NCBI GenBank assembly: GCA_964057225.1
Contig: OZ059894.1
Span: 2,108,001-2,172,000 of the forward strand
Reading direction: 5' to 3'
DNA: 64,000 bases
DNA from: Auanema rhodensis
Lineage: Eukaryota > Nematoda > Chromadorea > Rhabditida > Rhabditidae
The position numbers and the translations under genes were made by a program. This document shows, in pieces, positions 10,180 to 23,868 of the stretch. Under the pieces are notes generated by a model. That model ran no database searches. It was not told where the DNA came from and saw only the letters and a program-made list of their open reading frames with translations. Position 1 is the first letter of the stretch. Every line of letters starts with the position of its first letter.

Positions 10180-13100
10180 TAGCTTCCAAAAACATTTTGA
10201 CAAAAATTTTTTCGAAAAATTTCAAAATAATTTAGCAGAAAGTAGATGTTTTTAGATTCCTTTTTTTAAGGCAAAGACGATGGACAATGTTATTCAACGA
10301 AAAAATTAATTCTTCAGGGTGAAAATCGAGGATATAAGTGTGAACTTATATCAGTTGATATCTCGGTGCATTTTCAAGCTAGCGCAAATCTGATAACACA
10401 GATCGACGCAGCTTGAAAATCCGCATCGAATGCACTATACTACATTGAGGAACGCTTAATACAAAAATTAGTTATGATCGTTTGAAAAATGATGCATTAG
10501 TGTATGTTGAGTTTCCATGTACACTCAACATAGCTTCCAAAAACATTTTGACAAAAATTTTTTCGAAAAATTTCAAAATAATTTAGCAGAAAGTAGATGT
10601 TTTTAGATTCCTTTTTTTAAGGCAAAGACGATGGACAATGTTGTTCAACGAAAAAATTAATTCTTCAGGGTGAAAATCGAGGATATAAGTGTGAACTTAT
10701 ATCAGTTGATATCTCGGTGCATTTTTAAGCTAGCGCAAATCTGATAACACAGATCGACGCAGCTTGAAAATCCGCATCGAATGCACTATACTACATTGAG
10801 GAACGCTTAATACAAAAATTAGTTATGATCGTTTGAAAAATGATGCATTAGTGTATGTTGAGTTTCCATGTACACTCAACATAGCTTCCAAAAACATTTT
10901 GACAAAAATTTTTTCGAAAAATTTCAAAATAATTTAGCAGAAAGTAGATGTTTTTAGATTCCTTTTTTTAAGGCAAAGACGATGGACAATGTTATTCAAC
11001 GAAAAAATTAATTCTTCAGGGTGAAAATCGAGGATATAAGTGTGAACTTATATCAGTTGATATCTCGGTGCATTTTTAAGCTAGCGCAAATCTGATAACA
11101 CAGATCGACGCAGCTTGAAAATCCGCATCGAATGCACTATACTACTTTGAGAAACGTTAAATACAAAAATTAGTTATGATCGTTTGAAAAATGATGCATT
11201 AGTGTATGTTGAGTTTCCATGTACACTCAACATAGCTTCCAAAAACATTTTGACAAAATTTTTTTCGAAAAATTTCAAAATAATTTAGCAGAAAGTAGAT
11301 GTTTTTAGATTCCTTTTTTTAAGGCAAAGACGACAGACAATGTTATTCAACGAAAAAATTAATTCTTCAGGGTGAAAATCGAGGATATAAGTGTGAACTT
11401 ATATCAGTTGATATCTCGGTGCATTTTTAAGCTAGCGCAAATCTGATAACACAGATCGACGCAGCTTGAAAATCCGCATCGAATGCACTATACTACATTG
11501 AGAAACGCTTAATACAAAAATTAGTTATGATCGTTTGAAAAATGATGCATTAGTGTATGTTGAGTTTCCATGTACACTCAACATAGCTTCCAAAAACATT
11601 TTGACAAAAATTTTTTCGAAAAATTTCAAAATAATTTAGCAGAAAGTAGATGTTTTTAGATTCCTTTTTTTAAGGCAAAGACGATGGACAATGTTATTCA
11701 ACGGAAAAATTAATTCTTCAGGGTGAAAATCGAGGATATAAGTGTGAACTTATATCAGTTGATATCTCGGTGCATTTTTAAGCTAGCGCAAATCTGATAA
11801 CACAGATCTACGCAGCTTGAAAATCCGCATCGAATGCACTATACTACTTTGAGAAACGCTTAATACAAAAATTAGTTATGATCGTTTGAAAAATGATGCA
11901 TTAGTGTATGTTGAGTTTCCATGTACACTCAACATAGCTTCCAAAAACATTTTGACAAAATTTTTTTCGAAAAATTTCAAAATAATTTAGCAGAAAGTAG
12001 ATGTTTTTAGATTCCTTTTTTTAAGGCAAAGACGACAGACAATGTTATTCAACGAAAAAATTAATTCTTCAGGGTGAAAATCGAGGATATAAGTGTGAAC
12101 TTATATCAGTTGATATCTCGGTGCATTTTTAAGCTAGCGCAAATCTGATAACACAGATCGACGCAGCTTGAAAATCCGCATCGAATGCACTATACTACAT
12201 TGAGGAACGCTTAATACAAAAATTAGTTATGATCGTTTGAAAAATGATGCATTAGTGTATGTTGAGTTTCCATGTACACTCAACATAGCTTCCAAAAACA
12301 TTTTGACAAAAATTTTTTCGAAAAATTTCAAAATAATTTAGCAGAAAGTAGATGTTTTTAGATTCCTTTTTTTAAGGCAAAGACGATGGACAATGTTATT
12401 CAACGAAAAAATTAATTCTTCAGGGTGAAAATCGAGGATATAAGTGTGAACTTATATCAGTTGATATCTCGGTGCATTTTTAAGCTAGCGCAAATCTGAT
12501 AACACAGATCGACGCAGCTTGAAAATCCGCATCGAATGCACTATACTACTTTGAGAAACGCTTAATACAAAAATTAGTTATGATCGTTTGAAAAATGATG
12601 CATTAGTGTATGTTGAGTTTCCATGTACACTCAACATAGCTTCCAAAAACATTTTGACAAAATTTTTTTCGAAAAATTTCAAAATAATTTAGCAGAAAGT
12701 AGATGTTTTTAGATTCCTTTTTTTAAGGCAAAGACGACAGACAATGTTATTCAACGAAAAAATTAATTCTTCAGGGTGAAAATCGAGGATATAAGTGTGA
12801 ACTTATATCAGTTGATATCTCGGTGCATTTTTAAGCTAGCGCAAATCTGATAACACAGATCGACGCAGCTTGAAAATCCGCATCGAATGCACTATACTAC
12901 TTTGAGAAACGCTTAATACAAAAATTAGTTATGATCGTTTGAAAAATGATGCATTAGTGTATGTTGAGTTTCCATGTACACTCAACATAGCTTCCAAAAA
13001 CATTTTGACAAAATTTTTTTCGAAAAATTTCAAAATAATTTAGCAGAAAGTAGATGTTTTTAGATTCCTTTTTTTAAGGCAAAGACGACAGACAATGTTA

Positions 13101-16100
13101 TTCAACGAAAAAATTAATTCTTCAGGGTGAAAATCGAGGATATAAGTGTGAACTTATATCAGTTGATATCTCGGTGCATTTTTAAGCTAGCGCAAATCTG
13201 ATAACACAGATCGACGCAGCTTGAAAATCCGCATCGAATGCACTATACTACATTGAGGAACGCTTAATACAAAAATTAGTTATGATCGTTTGAAAAATGA
13301 TGCATTAGTGTATGTTGAGTTTCCATGTACACTCAACATAGCTTCCAAAAACATTTTGACAAAAATTTTTTCGAAAAATTTCAAAATAATTTAGCAGAAA
13401 GTAGATGTTTTTAGATTACTTTTTTTAAGGCAAAGACGATGGACAATGTTATTCAACGAAAAAATTAATTCTTCAGGGTGAAAATCGAGGATATAAGTGT
13501 GAACTTATATCAGTTGATATCTCGGTGCATTTTTAAGCTAGCGCAAATCTGATAACACAGATCGACGCAGCTTGAAAATCCGCATCGAATGCACTATACT
13601 ACATTGAGGAACGCTTAATACAAAAATTAGTTATGATCGTTTGAAAAATGATGCATTAGTGTATGTTGAGTTTCCATGTACACTCAACATAGCTTCCAAA
13701 AACATTTTGACAAAAATTTTTTCGAAAAATTTCAAAATAATTTAGCAGAAAGTAGATGTTTTTAGATTCCTTTTTTTAAGGCAAAGACGATGGACAATGT
13801 TGTTCAACGAAAAAATTAATTCTTCAGGGTGAAAATCGAGGATATAAGTGTGAACTTATATCAGTTGATATCTCGGTGCATTTTTAAGCTAGCGCAAATC
13901 TGATAACACAGATCGACGCAGCTTGAAAATCCGCATCGAATGCACTATACTACATTGAGGAACGCTTAATACAAAAATTAGTTATGATCGTTTGAAAAAT
14001 GATGCATTAGTGTATGTTGAGTTTCCATGTACACTCAACATAGCTTCCAAAAACATTTTGACAAAAATTTTTTCGAAAAATTTCAAAATAATTTAGCAGA
14101 AAGTAGATGTTTTTAGATTCCTTTTTTTAAGGCAAAGACGATGGACAATGTTATTCAACGAAAAAATTAATTCTTCAGGGTGAAAATCGAGGATATAAGT
14201 GTGAACTTATATCAGTTGATATCTCGGTGCATTTTTAAGCTAGCGCAAATCTGATAACACAGATCGACGCAGCTTGAAAATCCGCATCGAATGCACTATA
14301 CTACTTTGAGAAACGTTAAATACAAAAATTAGTTATGATCGTTTGAAAAATGATGCATTAGTGTATGTTGAGTTTCCATGTACACTCAACATAGCTTCCA
14401 AAAACATTTTGACAAAATTTTTTTCGAAAAATTTCAAAATAATTTAGCAGAAAGTAGATGTTTTTAGATTCCTTTTTTTAAGGCAAAGACGACAGACAAT
14501 GTTATTCAACGAAAAAATTAATTCTTCAGGGTGAAAATCGAGGATATAAGTGTGAACTTATATCAGTTGATATCTCGGTGCATTTTTAAGCTAGCGCAAA
14601 TCTGATAACACAGATCGACGCAGCTTGAAAATCCGCATCGAATGCACTATACTACATTGAGGAACGCTTAATACAAAAATTAGTTATGATCGTTTGAAAA
14701 ATGATGCATTAGTGTATGTTGAGTTTCCATGTACACTCAACATAGCTTCCAAAAACATTTTGACAAAAATTTTTTCGAAAAATTTCAAAATAATTTAGCA
14801 AAAAGTAGATGTTTTTAGATTCCTTTTTTCAAGGCAAAGACGATGGACAATGTTATTCAACGAAAAAATTAATTCTTCAGGGTGAAAATCGAGGATATAA
14901 GTGTGAACTTATATCAGTTGATATCTCGGTGCATTTTTAAGCTAGCGCAAATCTGATAACACAGATCGACGCAGCTTGAAAATCCGCATCGAATGCACTA
15001 TACTACTTTGAGAAACGTTAAATACAAAAATTAGTTATGATCGTTTGAAAAATGATGCATTAGTGTATGTTGAGTTTCCATGTACACTCAACATAGCTTC
15101 CAAAAACATTTTGACAAAATTTTTTTCGAAAAATTTCAGAATAATTTAGCAGAAAGTAGATGTTTTTAGATTCCTTTTTTTAAGGCAAAGACGACAGACA
15201 ATGTTATTCAACGAAAAAATTAATTCTTCAGGGTGAAAATCGAGGATATAAGTGTGAACTTATATCAGTTGATATCTCGGTGCATTTTTAAGCTAGCGCA
15301 AATCTGATAACACAGATCGACGCAGCTTGAAAATCCGCATCGAATGCACTATACTACATTGAGGAACGCTTAATACAAAAATTAGTTATGATCGTTTGAA
15401 AAATGATGCATTAGTGTATGTTGAGTTTCCATGTACACTCAACATAGCTTCCAAAAACATTTTGACAAAAATTTTTTCGAAAAATTTCAAAATAATTTAG
15501 CAGAAAGTAGATGTTTTTAGATTCCTTTTTTTAAGGCAAAGACGATGGACAATGTTATTCAACGAAAAAATTAATTCTTCAGGGTGAAAATCGAGGATAT
15601 AAGTGTGAACTTATATCAGTTGATATCTCGGTGCATTTTTAAGCTAGCGCAAATCTGATAACACAGATCGACGCAGCTTGAAAATCCGCATCGAATGCAC
15701 TATACTACTTTGAGAAACGCTTAATACAAAAATTAGTTATGATCGTTTGAAAAATGATGCATTAGTGTATGTTGAGTTTCCATGTACACTCAACATAGCT
15801 TCCAAAAACATTTTGACAAAATTTTTTTCGAAAAATTTCAAAATAATTTAGCAGAAAGTAGATGTTTTTAGATTCCTTTTTTTAAGGCAAAGACGACAGA
15901 CAATGTTATTCAACGAAAAAATTAATTCTTCAGGGTGAAAATCGAGGATATAAGTGTGAACTTATATCAGTTGATATCTCGGTGCATTTTTAAGCTAGCG
16001 CAAATCTGATAACACAGATCGACGCAGCTTGAAAATCCGCATCGAATGCACTATACTACATTGAGGAACGCTTAATACAAAAATTAGTTATGATCGTTTG

Positions 16101-19100
16101 AAAAATGATGCATTAGTGTATGTTGAGTTTCCATGTACACTCAACATAGCTTCCAAAAACATTTTGACAAAAATTTTTTCGAAAAATTTCAAAATAATTT
16201 AGCAGAAAGTAGATGTTTTTAGATTCCTTTTTTTAAGGCAAAGACGATGGACAATGTTATTCAACGAAAAAATTAATTCTTCAGGGTGAAAATCGAGGAT
16301 ATAAGTGTGAACTTATATCAGTTGATATCTCGGTGCATTTTTAAGCTAGCGCAAATCTGATAACACAGATCGACGCAGCTTGAAAATCCGCATCGAATGC
16401 ACTATACTACTTTGAGAAACGCTTAATACAAAAATTAGTTATGATCGTTTGAAAAATGATGCATTAGTGTATGTTGAGTTTCCATGTACACTCAACATAG
16501 CTTCCAAAAACATTTTGACAAAATTTTTTTCGAAAAATTTCAAAATAATTTAGCAGAAAGTAGATGTTTTTAGATTCCTTTTTTTAAGGCAAAGACGACA
16601 GACAATGTTATTCAACGAAAAAATTAATTCTTCAGGGTGAAAATCGAGGATATAAGTGTGAACTTATATCAGTTGATATCTCGGTGCATTTTTAAGCTAG
16701 CGCAAATCTGATAACACAGATCGACGCAGCTTGAAAATCCGCATCGAATGCACTATACTACTTTGAGAAACGCTTAATACAAAAATTAGTTATGATCGTT
16801 TGAAAAATGATGCATTAGTGTATGTTGAGTTTCCATGTACACTCAACATAGCTTCCAAAAACATTTTGACAAAAATTTTTTCGAAAAATTTCAAAATAAT
16901 TTAGCAGAAAGTAGATGTTTTTAGATTCCTTTTTTTAAGGCAAAGACGATGGACAATGTTATTCAACGAAAAAATTAATTCTTCAGGGTGAAAATCGAGG
17001 ATATAAGTGTGAACTTATATCAGTTGATATCTCGGTGCATTTTTAAGCTAGCGCAAATCTGATAACACAGATCGACGCAGCTTGAAAATCCGCATCGAAT
17101 GCACTATACTACTTTGAGAAACGTTAAATACAAAAATTAGTTATGATCGTTTGAAAAATGATGCATTAGTGTATGTTGAGTTTCCATGTACACTCAACAT
17201 AGCTTCCAAAAACATTTTGACAAAATTTTTTTCGAAAAATTTCAAAATAATTTAGCAGAAAGTAGATGTTTTTAGATTCCTTTTTTTAAGGCAAAGACGA
17301 CAGACAATGTTATTCAACGAAAAAATTAATTCTTCAGGGTGAAAATCGAGGATATAAGTGTGAACTTATATCAGTTGATATCTCGGTGCATTTTTAAGCT
17401 AGCGCAAATCTGATAACACAGATCGACGCAGCTTGAAAATCCGCATCGAATGCACTATACTACATTGAGGAACGCTTAATACAAAAATTAGTTATGATCG
17501 TTTGAAAAATGATGCATTAGTGTATGTTGAGTTTCCATGTACACTCAACATAGCTTCCAAAAACATTTTGACAAAAATTTTTTCGAAAAATTTCAAAATA
17601 ATTTAGCAGAAAGTAGATGTTTTTAGATTCCTTTTTTTAAGGCAAAGACGATGGCCAATGTTATTCAACGAAAAAATTAATTCTTCAGGGTGAAAATCGA
17701 GGATATAAGTGTGAACTTATATCAGTTGATATCTCGGTGCATTTTTAAGCTAGCGCAAATCTGATAACACAGATCGACGCAGCTTGAAAATCCGCATCGA
17801 ATGCACTATACTACTTTGAGAAACGTTAAATACAAAAATTAGTTATGATCGTTTGAAAAATGATGCATTAGTGTATGTTGAGTTTCCATGTACACTCAAC
17901 ATAGCTTCCAAAAACATTTTGACAAAATTTTTTTCGAAAAATTTCAAAATAATTTAGCAGAAAGTAGATGTTTTTAGATTCCTTTTTTTAAGGCAAAGAC
18001 GACAGACAATGTTATTCAACGAAAAAATTAATTCTTCAGGGTGAAAATCGAGGATATAAGTGTGAACTTATATCAGTTGATATCTCGGTGCATTTTTAAG
18101 CTAGCGCAAATCTGATAACACAGATCGACGCAGCTTGAAAATCCGCATCGAATGCACTATACTACATTGAGGAACGCTTAATACAAAAATTAGTTATGAT
18201 CGTTTGAAAAATGATGCATTAGTGTATGTTGAGTTTCCATGTACACTCAACATAGCTTCCAAAAACATTTTGACAAAAATTTTTTCGAAAAATTTCAAAA
18301 TAATTTAGCAGAAAGTAGATGTTTTTAGATTCCTTTTTTTAAGGCAAAGACGATGGACAATGTTATTCAACGAAAAAATTAATTCTTCAGGGTGAAAATC
18401 GAGGATATAAGTGTGAACTTATATCAGTTGATATCTCGGTGCATTTTTAAGCTAGCGCAAATCTGATAACACAGATCGACGCAGCTTGAAAATCCGCATC
18501 GAATGCACTATACTACTTTGAGAAACGCTTAATACAAAAATTAGTTATGATCGTTTGAAAAATGATGCATTAGTGTATGTTGAGTTTCCATGTACACTCA
18601 ACATAGCTTCCAAAAACATTTTGACAAAATTTTTTTCGAAAAATTTCAAAATAATTTAGCAGAAAGTAGATGTTTTTAGATTCCTTTTTTTAAGGCAAAG
18701 ACGACAGACAATGTTATTCAACGAAAAAATTAATTCTTCAGGGTGAAAATCGAGGATATAAGTGTGAACTTATATCAGTTGATATCTCGGTGCATTTTTA
18801 AGCTAGCGCAAATCTGATAACACAGATCGACGCAGCTTGAAAATCCGCATCGAATGCACTATACTACATTGAGGAACGCTTAATACAAAAATTAGTTATG
18901 ATCGTTTGAAAAATGATGCATTAGTGTATGTTGAGTTTCCATGTACACTCAACATAGCTTCCAAAAACATTTTGACAAAAATTTTTTCGAAAAATTTCAA
19001 AATAATTTAGCAGAAAGTAGATGTTTTTAGATTCCTTTTTTTAAGGCAAAGACGATGGACAATGTTATTCAACGAAAAAATTAATTCTTCAGGGTGAAAA

Positions 19101-21060
19101 TCGAGGATATAAGTGTGAACTTATATCAGTTGATATCTCGGTGCATTTTTAAGCTAGCGCAAATCTGATAACACAGATCGACGCAGCTTGAAAATCCGCA
19201 TCGAATGCACTATACTACTTTGAGAAACGCTTAATACAAAAATTAGTTATGATCGTTTGAAAAATGATGCATTAGTGTATGTTGAGTTTCCATGTACACT
19301 CAACATAGCTTCCAAAAACATTTTGACAAAAATTTTTTCGAAAAATTTCAAAATAATTTAGCAGAAAGTAGATGTTTTTAGATTCCTTTTTTTAAGGCAA
19401 AGACGATGGACAATGTTATTCAACGAAAAAATTAATTCTTCAGGGTGAAAATCGAGGATATAAGTGTGAACTTATATCAGTTGATATCTCGGTGCATTTT
19501 TAAGCTAGCGCAAATCTGATAACACAGATCGACGCAGCTTGAAAATCCGCATCGAATGCACTATACTACTTTGAGAAACGTTAAATACAAAAATTAGTTA
19601 TGATCGTTTGAAAAATGATGCATTAGTGTATGTTGAGTTTCCATGTACACTCAACATAGCTTCCAAAAACATTTTGACAAAATTTTTTTCGAAAAATTTC
19701 AAAATAATTTAGCAGAAAGTAGATGTTTTTAGATTCCTTTTTTTAAGGCAAAGACGACAGACAATGTTATTCAACGAAAAAATTAATTCTTCAGGGTGAA
19801 AATCGAGGATATAAGTGTGAACTTATATCAGTTGATATCTCGGTGCATTTTTAAGCTAGCGCAAATCTGATAACACAGATCGACGCAGCTTGAAAATCCG
19901 CATCGAATGCACTATACTACATTGAGGAACGCTTAATACAAAAATTAGTTATGATCGTTTGAAAAATGATGCATTAGTGTATGTTGAGTTTCCATGTACA
20001 CTCAACATAGCTTCCAAAAACATTTTGACAAAAATTTTTTCGAAAAATTTCAAAATAATTTAGCAGAAAGTAGATGTTTTTAGATTCCTTTTTTTAAGGC
20101 AAAGACGATGGACAATGTTATTCAACGAAAAAATTAATTCTTCAGGGTGAAAATCGAGGATATAAGTGTGAACTTATATCAGTTGATATCTCGGTGCATT
20201 TTTAAGCTAGCGCAAATCTGATAACACAGATCGACGCAGCTTGAAAATCCGCATCGAATGCACTATACTACTTTGAGAAACGCTTAATACAAAAATTAGT
20301 TATGATCGTTTGAAAAATGATGCATTAGTGTATGTTGAGTTTCCATGTACACTCAACATAGCTTCCAAAAACATTTTGACAAAATTTTTTTCGAAAAATT
20401 TCAAAATAATTTAGCAGAAAGTAGATGTTTTTAGATTCCTTTTTTTAAGGCAAAGACGACAGACAATGTTATTCAACGAAAAAATTAATTCTTCAGGGTG
20501 AAAATCGAGGATATAAGTGTGAACTTATATCAGTTGATATCTCGGTGCATTTTTAAGCTAGCGCAAATCTGATAACACAGATCGACGCAGCTTGAAAATC
20601 CGCATCGAATGCACTATACTACATTGAGGAACGCTTAATACAAAAATTAGTTATGATCGTTTGAAAAATGATGCATTAGTGTATGTTGAGTTTCCATGTA
20701 CACTCAACATAGCTTCCAAAAACATTTTGACAAAAATTTTTTCGAAAAATTTCAAAATAATTTAGCAGAAAGTAGATGTTTTTAGATTCCTTTTTTTAAG
20801 GCAAAGACGATGGACAATGTTATTCAACGAAAAAATTAATTCTTCAGGGTGAAAATCGAGGATATAAGTGTGAACTTATATCAGTTGATATCTCGGTGCA
20901 TTTTTAAGCTAGCGCAAATCTGATAACACAGATCGACGCAGCTTGAAAATCCGCATCGAATGCACTATACTACTTTGAGAAACGCTTAATACAAAAATTA
21001 GTTATGATCGTTTGAAAAATGATGCATTAGTGTATGTTGAGTTTCCATGTACACTCAACA
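10180..21060. repeat. Array segment 2: mostly E/F' dimers (702 bp period)
   Basis: After an E' monomer (10180) and an E copy with g113 (10531), E and F' alternate through 21060. Exceptions are doubled F' at 12637-13338, a run of E-type copies at 13339-14391, and doubled E at 18955-19656. F' carries t27, c102 and a103, usually with a265 and g271; E usually carries t265 and a271, so the dimer has two distinct halves. A subset of E copies has the linked pair t276 and a278, near 11157, 14316, 15018, 17124, 17826 and 19581. Copies 10531-11583 and 13690-14742 match at an offset of nine monomers. Private single changes include t226 near 11809 and c105 near 17655. Confidence 0.85.
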
Positions 21061-23868
21061 TAGCTTCCAAAAACATTTTGACAAAATTTTTTTCGAAAAA
21101 TTTCAAAATAATTTAGCAGAAAGTAGATGTTTTTAGATTCCTTTTTTTAAGGCAAAGACGACAGACAATGTTATTCAACAAAAAAATTAATTCTTCAGGG
21201 TGAAAATCGAGGATATAAGTGTGAACTTATATCAGTTGATATCTCGGTGCATTTTTAAGCTAGCGCAAATCTGATAACACAGATCGACGCAGCTTGAAAA
21301 TCCGCATCGAATGCACTATACTACATTGAGGAACGCTTAATACAAAAATTAGTTATGATCGTTTGAAAAATGATGCATTAGTGTATGTTGAGTTTCCATG
21401 TACACTCAACATAGCTTCCAAAAACATTTTGACAAAAATTTTTTCGAAAAATTTCAAAATAATTTAGCAGAAAGTATATGTTTTTAGATTCCTTTTTTCA
21501 AGGCAAAGACGATGAACAATGTTATTCAACGAAAAAATTAATTCTTCAGGGTGAAAATCGAGGATATAAGTGTGAATTTATATCAGTTGATATCTCGGTG
21601 CATTTTTAAGCTAGCGCAAATCTGATAACACAGATCGACGCAGCTTAAAAATCCGCATCGAATGCACTATACTACATTGAGGAACGCTTAATACAAAAAT
21701 TAGTTATGATCGTTTGAAAAATGATGCATTAGTGTATGTTGAGTTTCCATGTACACTCAACATAGCTTCCAAAAACATTTTGACAAAAATTTTTTCGAAA
21801 AATTTCAGAATAATTTAGCAAAAAGTAGATGTTTTTAGATTTCTTTTCTCAAGGCAAAGACGATGGACAATGTTATTCAACGAAAAAATTAATTCTTCAG
21901 GGTGAAAATCGAGGATATAAGTGTGAATTTATATCAGTTGATATCTCGGTGCATTTTTAAGCTAGCGCAAATCTGATAACACAGATCGACGCAGCTTAAA
22001 AATCCGCATCGAATGCACTATACTACATTGAGGAACGCTTAATACAAAAATTAGTTATGATCGTTTGAAAAATGATGCATTAGTGTATGTTGAGTTTCCA
22101 TGTACACTCAACATTGCTTCCAAAAATATTTTGACAAAAATTTTTTCGAAAAATTTCAAATTAATTTAGCAGAAAGTATATGTTTTTAGATTCCTTTTTT
22201 CAAGGCAAAGACGATGGACAATGTTATTCAACGAAAAAATTAATTCTTCAGGGTGAAAATCGAGGATATAAGTGTGAATTTATATCAGTTGATATCTCGG
22301 TGCATTTTTAAGCTAGCGCAAATCTGATAACACAGATCGACGCAGCTTGAAAATCCGCATCGAATGCACTATACTACATTGAGGAACGCTTAATACAAAA
22401 ATTAGTTATGATCGTTTGAAAAATGATGCATTAGTGTATGTTGAGTTTCCATGTACACTCAACATTGCTTCCAAAAACATTTTGACAAAAATTTTTTCGA
22501 AAAATTTCAAATTAATTTAGCAGAAAGTAGATGTTTTTAGATTCCTTTTTTTAAGGCAAAGACGATGGACAATGTTATTCAACGAAAAAATTAATTCTTC
22601 AGGGTGAAAATCGAGGATATAAGTGTGAACTTATATCAGTTGATATCTCGGTGCATTTTTAAGCTAGCGCAAATCTGATAACACAGATCGACGCAGCTTG
22701 AAAATCCGCATCGAATGCACTATACTACTTTGAGAAACGCTTAATACAAAAATTAGTTATGATCGTTTGAAAAATGATGCATTAGTGTATGTTGAGTTTC
22801 CATGTACACTCAACATAGCTTCCAAAAACATTTTGACAAAATTTTTTTCGAAAAATTTCAAAATAATTTAGCAGAAAGTAGATGTTTTTAGATTCCTTTT
22901 TTTAAGGCAAAGACGACAGACAATGTTATTCAACGAAAAAATTAATTCTTCAGGGTGAAAATCGAGGATATAAGTGTGAACTTATATCAGTTGATATCTC
23001 GGTGCATTTTTAAGCTAGCGCAAATCTGATAACACAGATCGACGCAGCTTGAAAATCCGCATCGAATGCACTATACTACTTTGAGAAACGCTTAATACAA
23101 AAATTAGTTATGATCGTTTGAAAAATGATGCATTAGTGTATGTTGAGTTTCCATGTACACTCAACATAGCTTCCAAAAACATTTTGACAAAATTTTTTTC
23201 GAAAAATTTCAAAATAATTTAGCAGAAAGTAGATGTTTTTAGATTCCTTTTTTTAAGGCAAAGACGACAGACAATGTTATTCAACAAAAAAATTAATTCT
23301 TCAGGGTGAAAATCGAGGATATAAGTGTGAACTTATATCAGTTGATATCTCGGTGCATTTTTAAGCTAGCGCAAATCTGATAACACAGATCGACGCAGCT
23401 TGAAAATCCGCATCGAATGCACTATACTACATTGAGGAACGCTTAATACAAAAATTAGTTATGATCGTTTGAAAAATGATGCATTAGTGTATGTTGAGTT
23501 TCCATGTACACTCAACATAGCTTCCAAAAACATTTTGACAAAAATTTTTTCGAAAAATTTCAAAATAATTTAGCAGAAAGTATATGTTTTTAGATTCCTT
23601 TTTTCAAGGCAAAGACGATGAACAATGTTATTCAACGAAAAAATTAATTCTTCAGGGTGAAAATCGAGGATATAAGTGTGAATTTATATCAGTTGATATC
23701 TCGGTGCATTTTTAAGCTAGCGCAAATCTGATAACACAGATCGACGCAGCTTAAAAATCCGCATCGAATGCACTATACTACATTGAGGAACGCTTAATAC
23801 AAAAATTAGTTATGATCGTTTGAAAAATGATGCATTAGTGTATGTTGAGTTTCCATGTACACTCAACA
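21061..23868. repeat. Eight-monomer block, copy 1 (2,808 bp)
   Basis: Order: F' with a120, H (a104), B', A with t14, an A/E hybrid, F', F' with a120, H. The same eight monomers in the same order recur at 33697, exactly 36 monomers (12,636 bp) away. Shared rare markers are a120 (21180 and 33816), a104 (21515 and 34151) and t14. The A/E hybrid at 22465 starts as A (t2, t48) and continues as E (g66, t88), with its junction between offsets 48 and 66. Confidence 0.85.
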
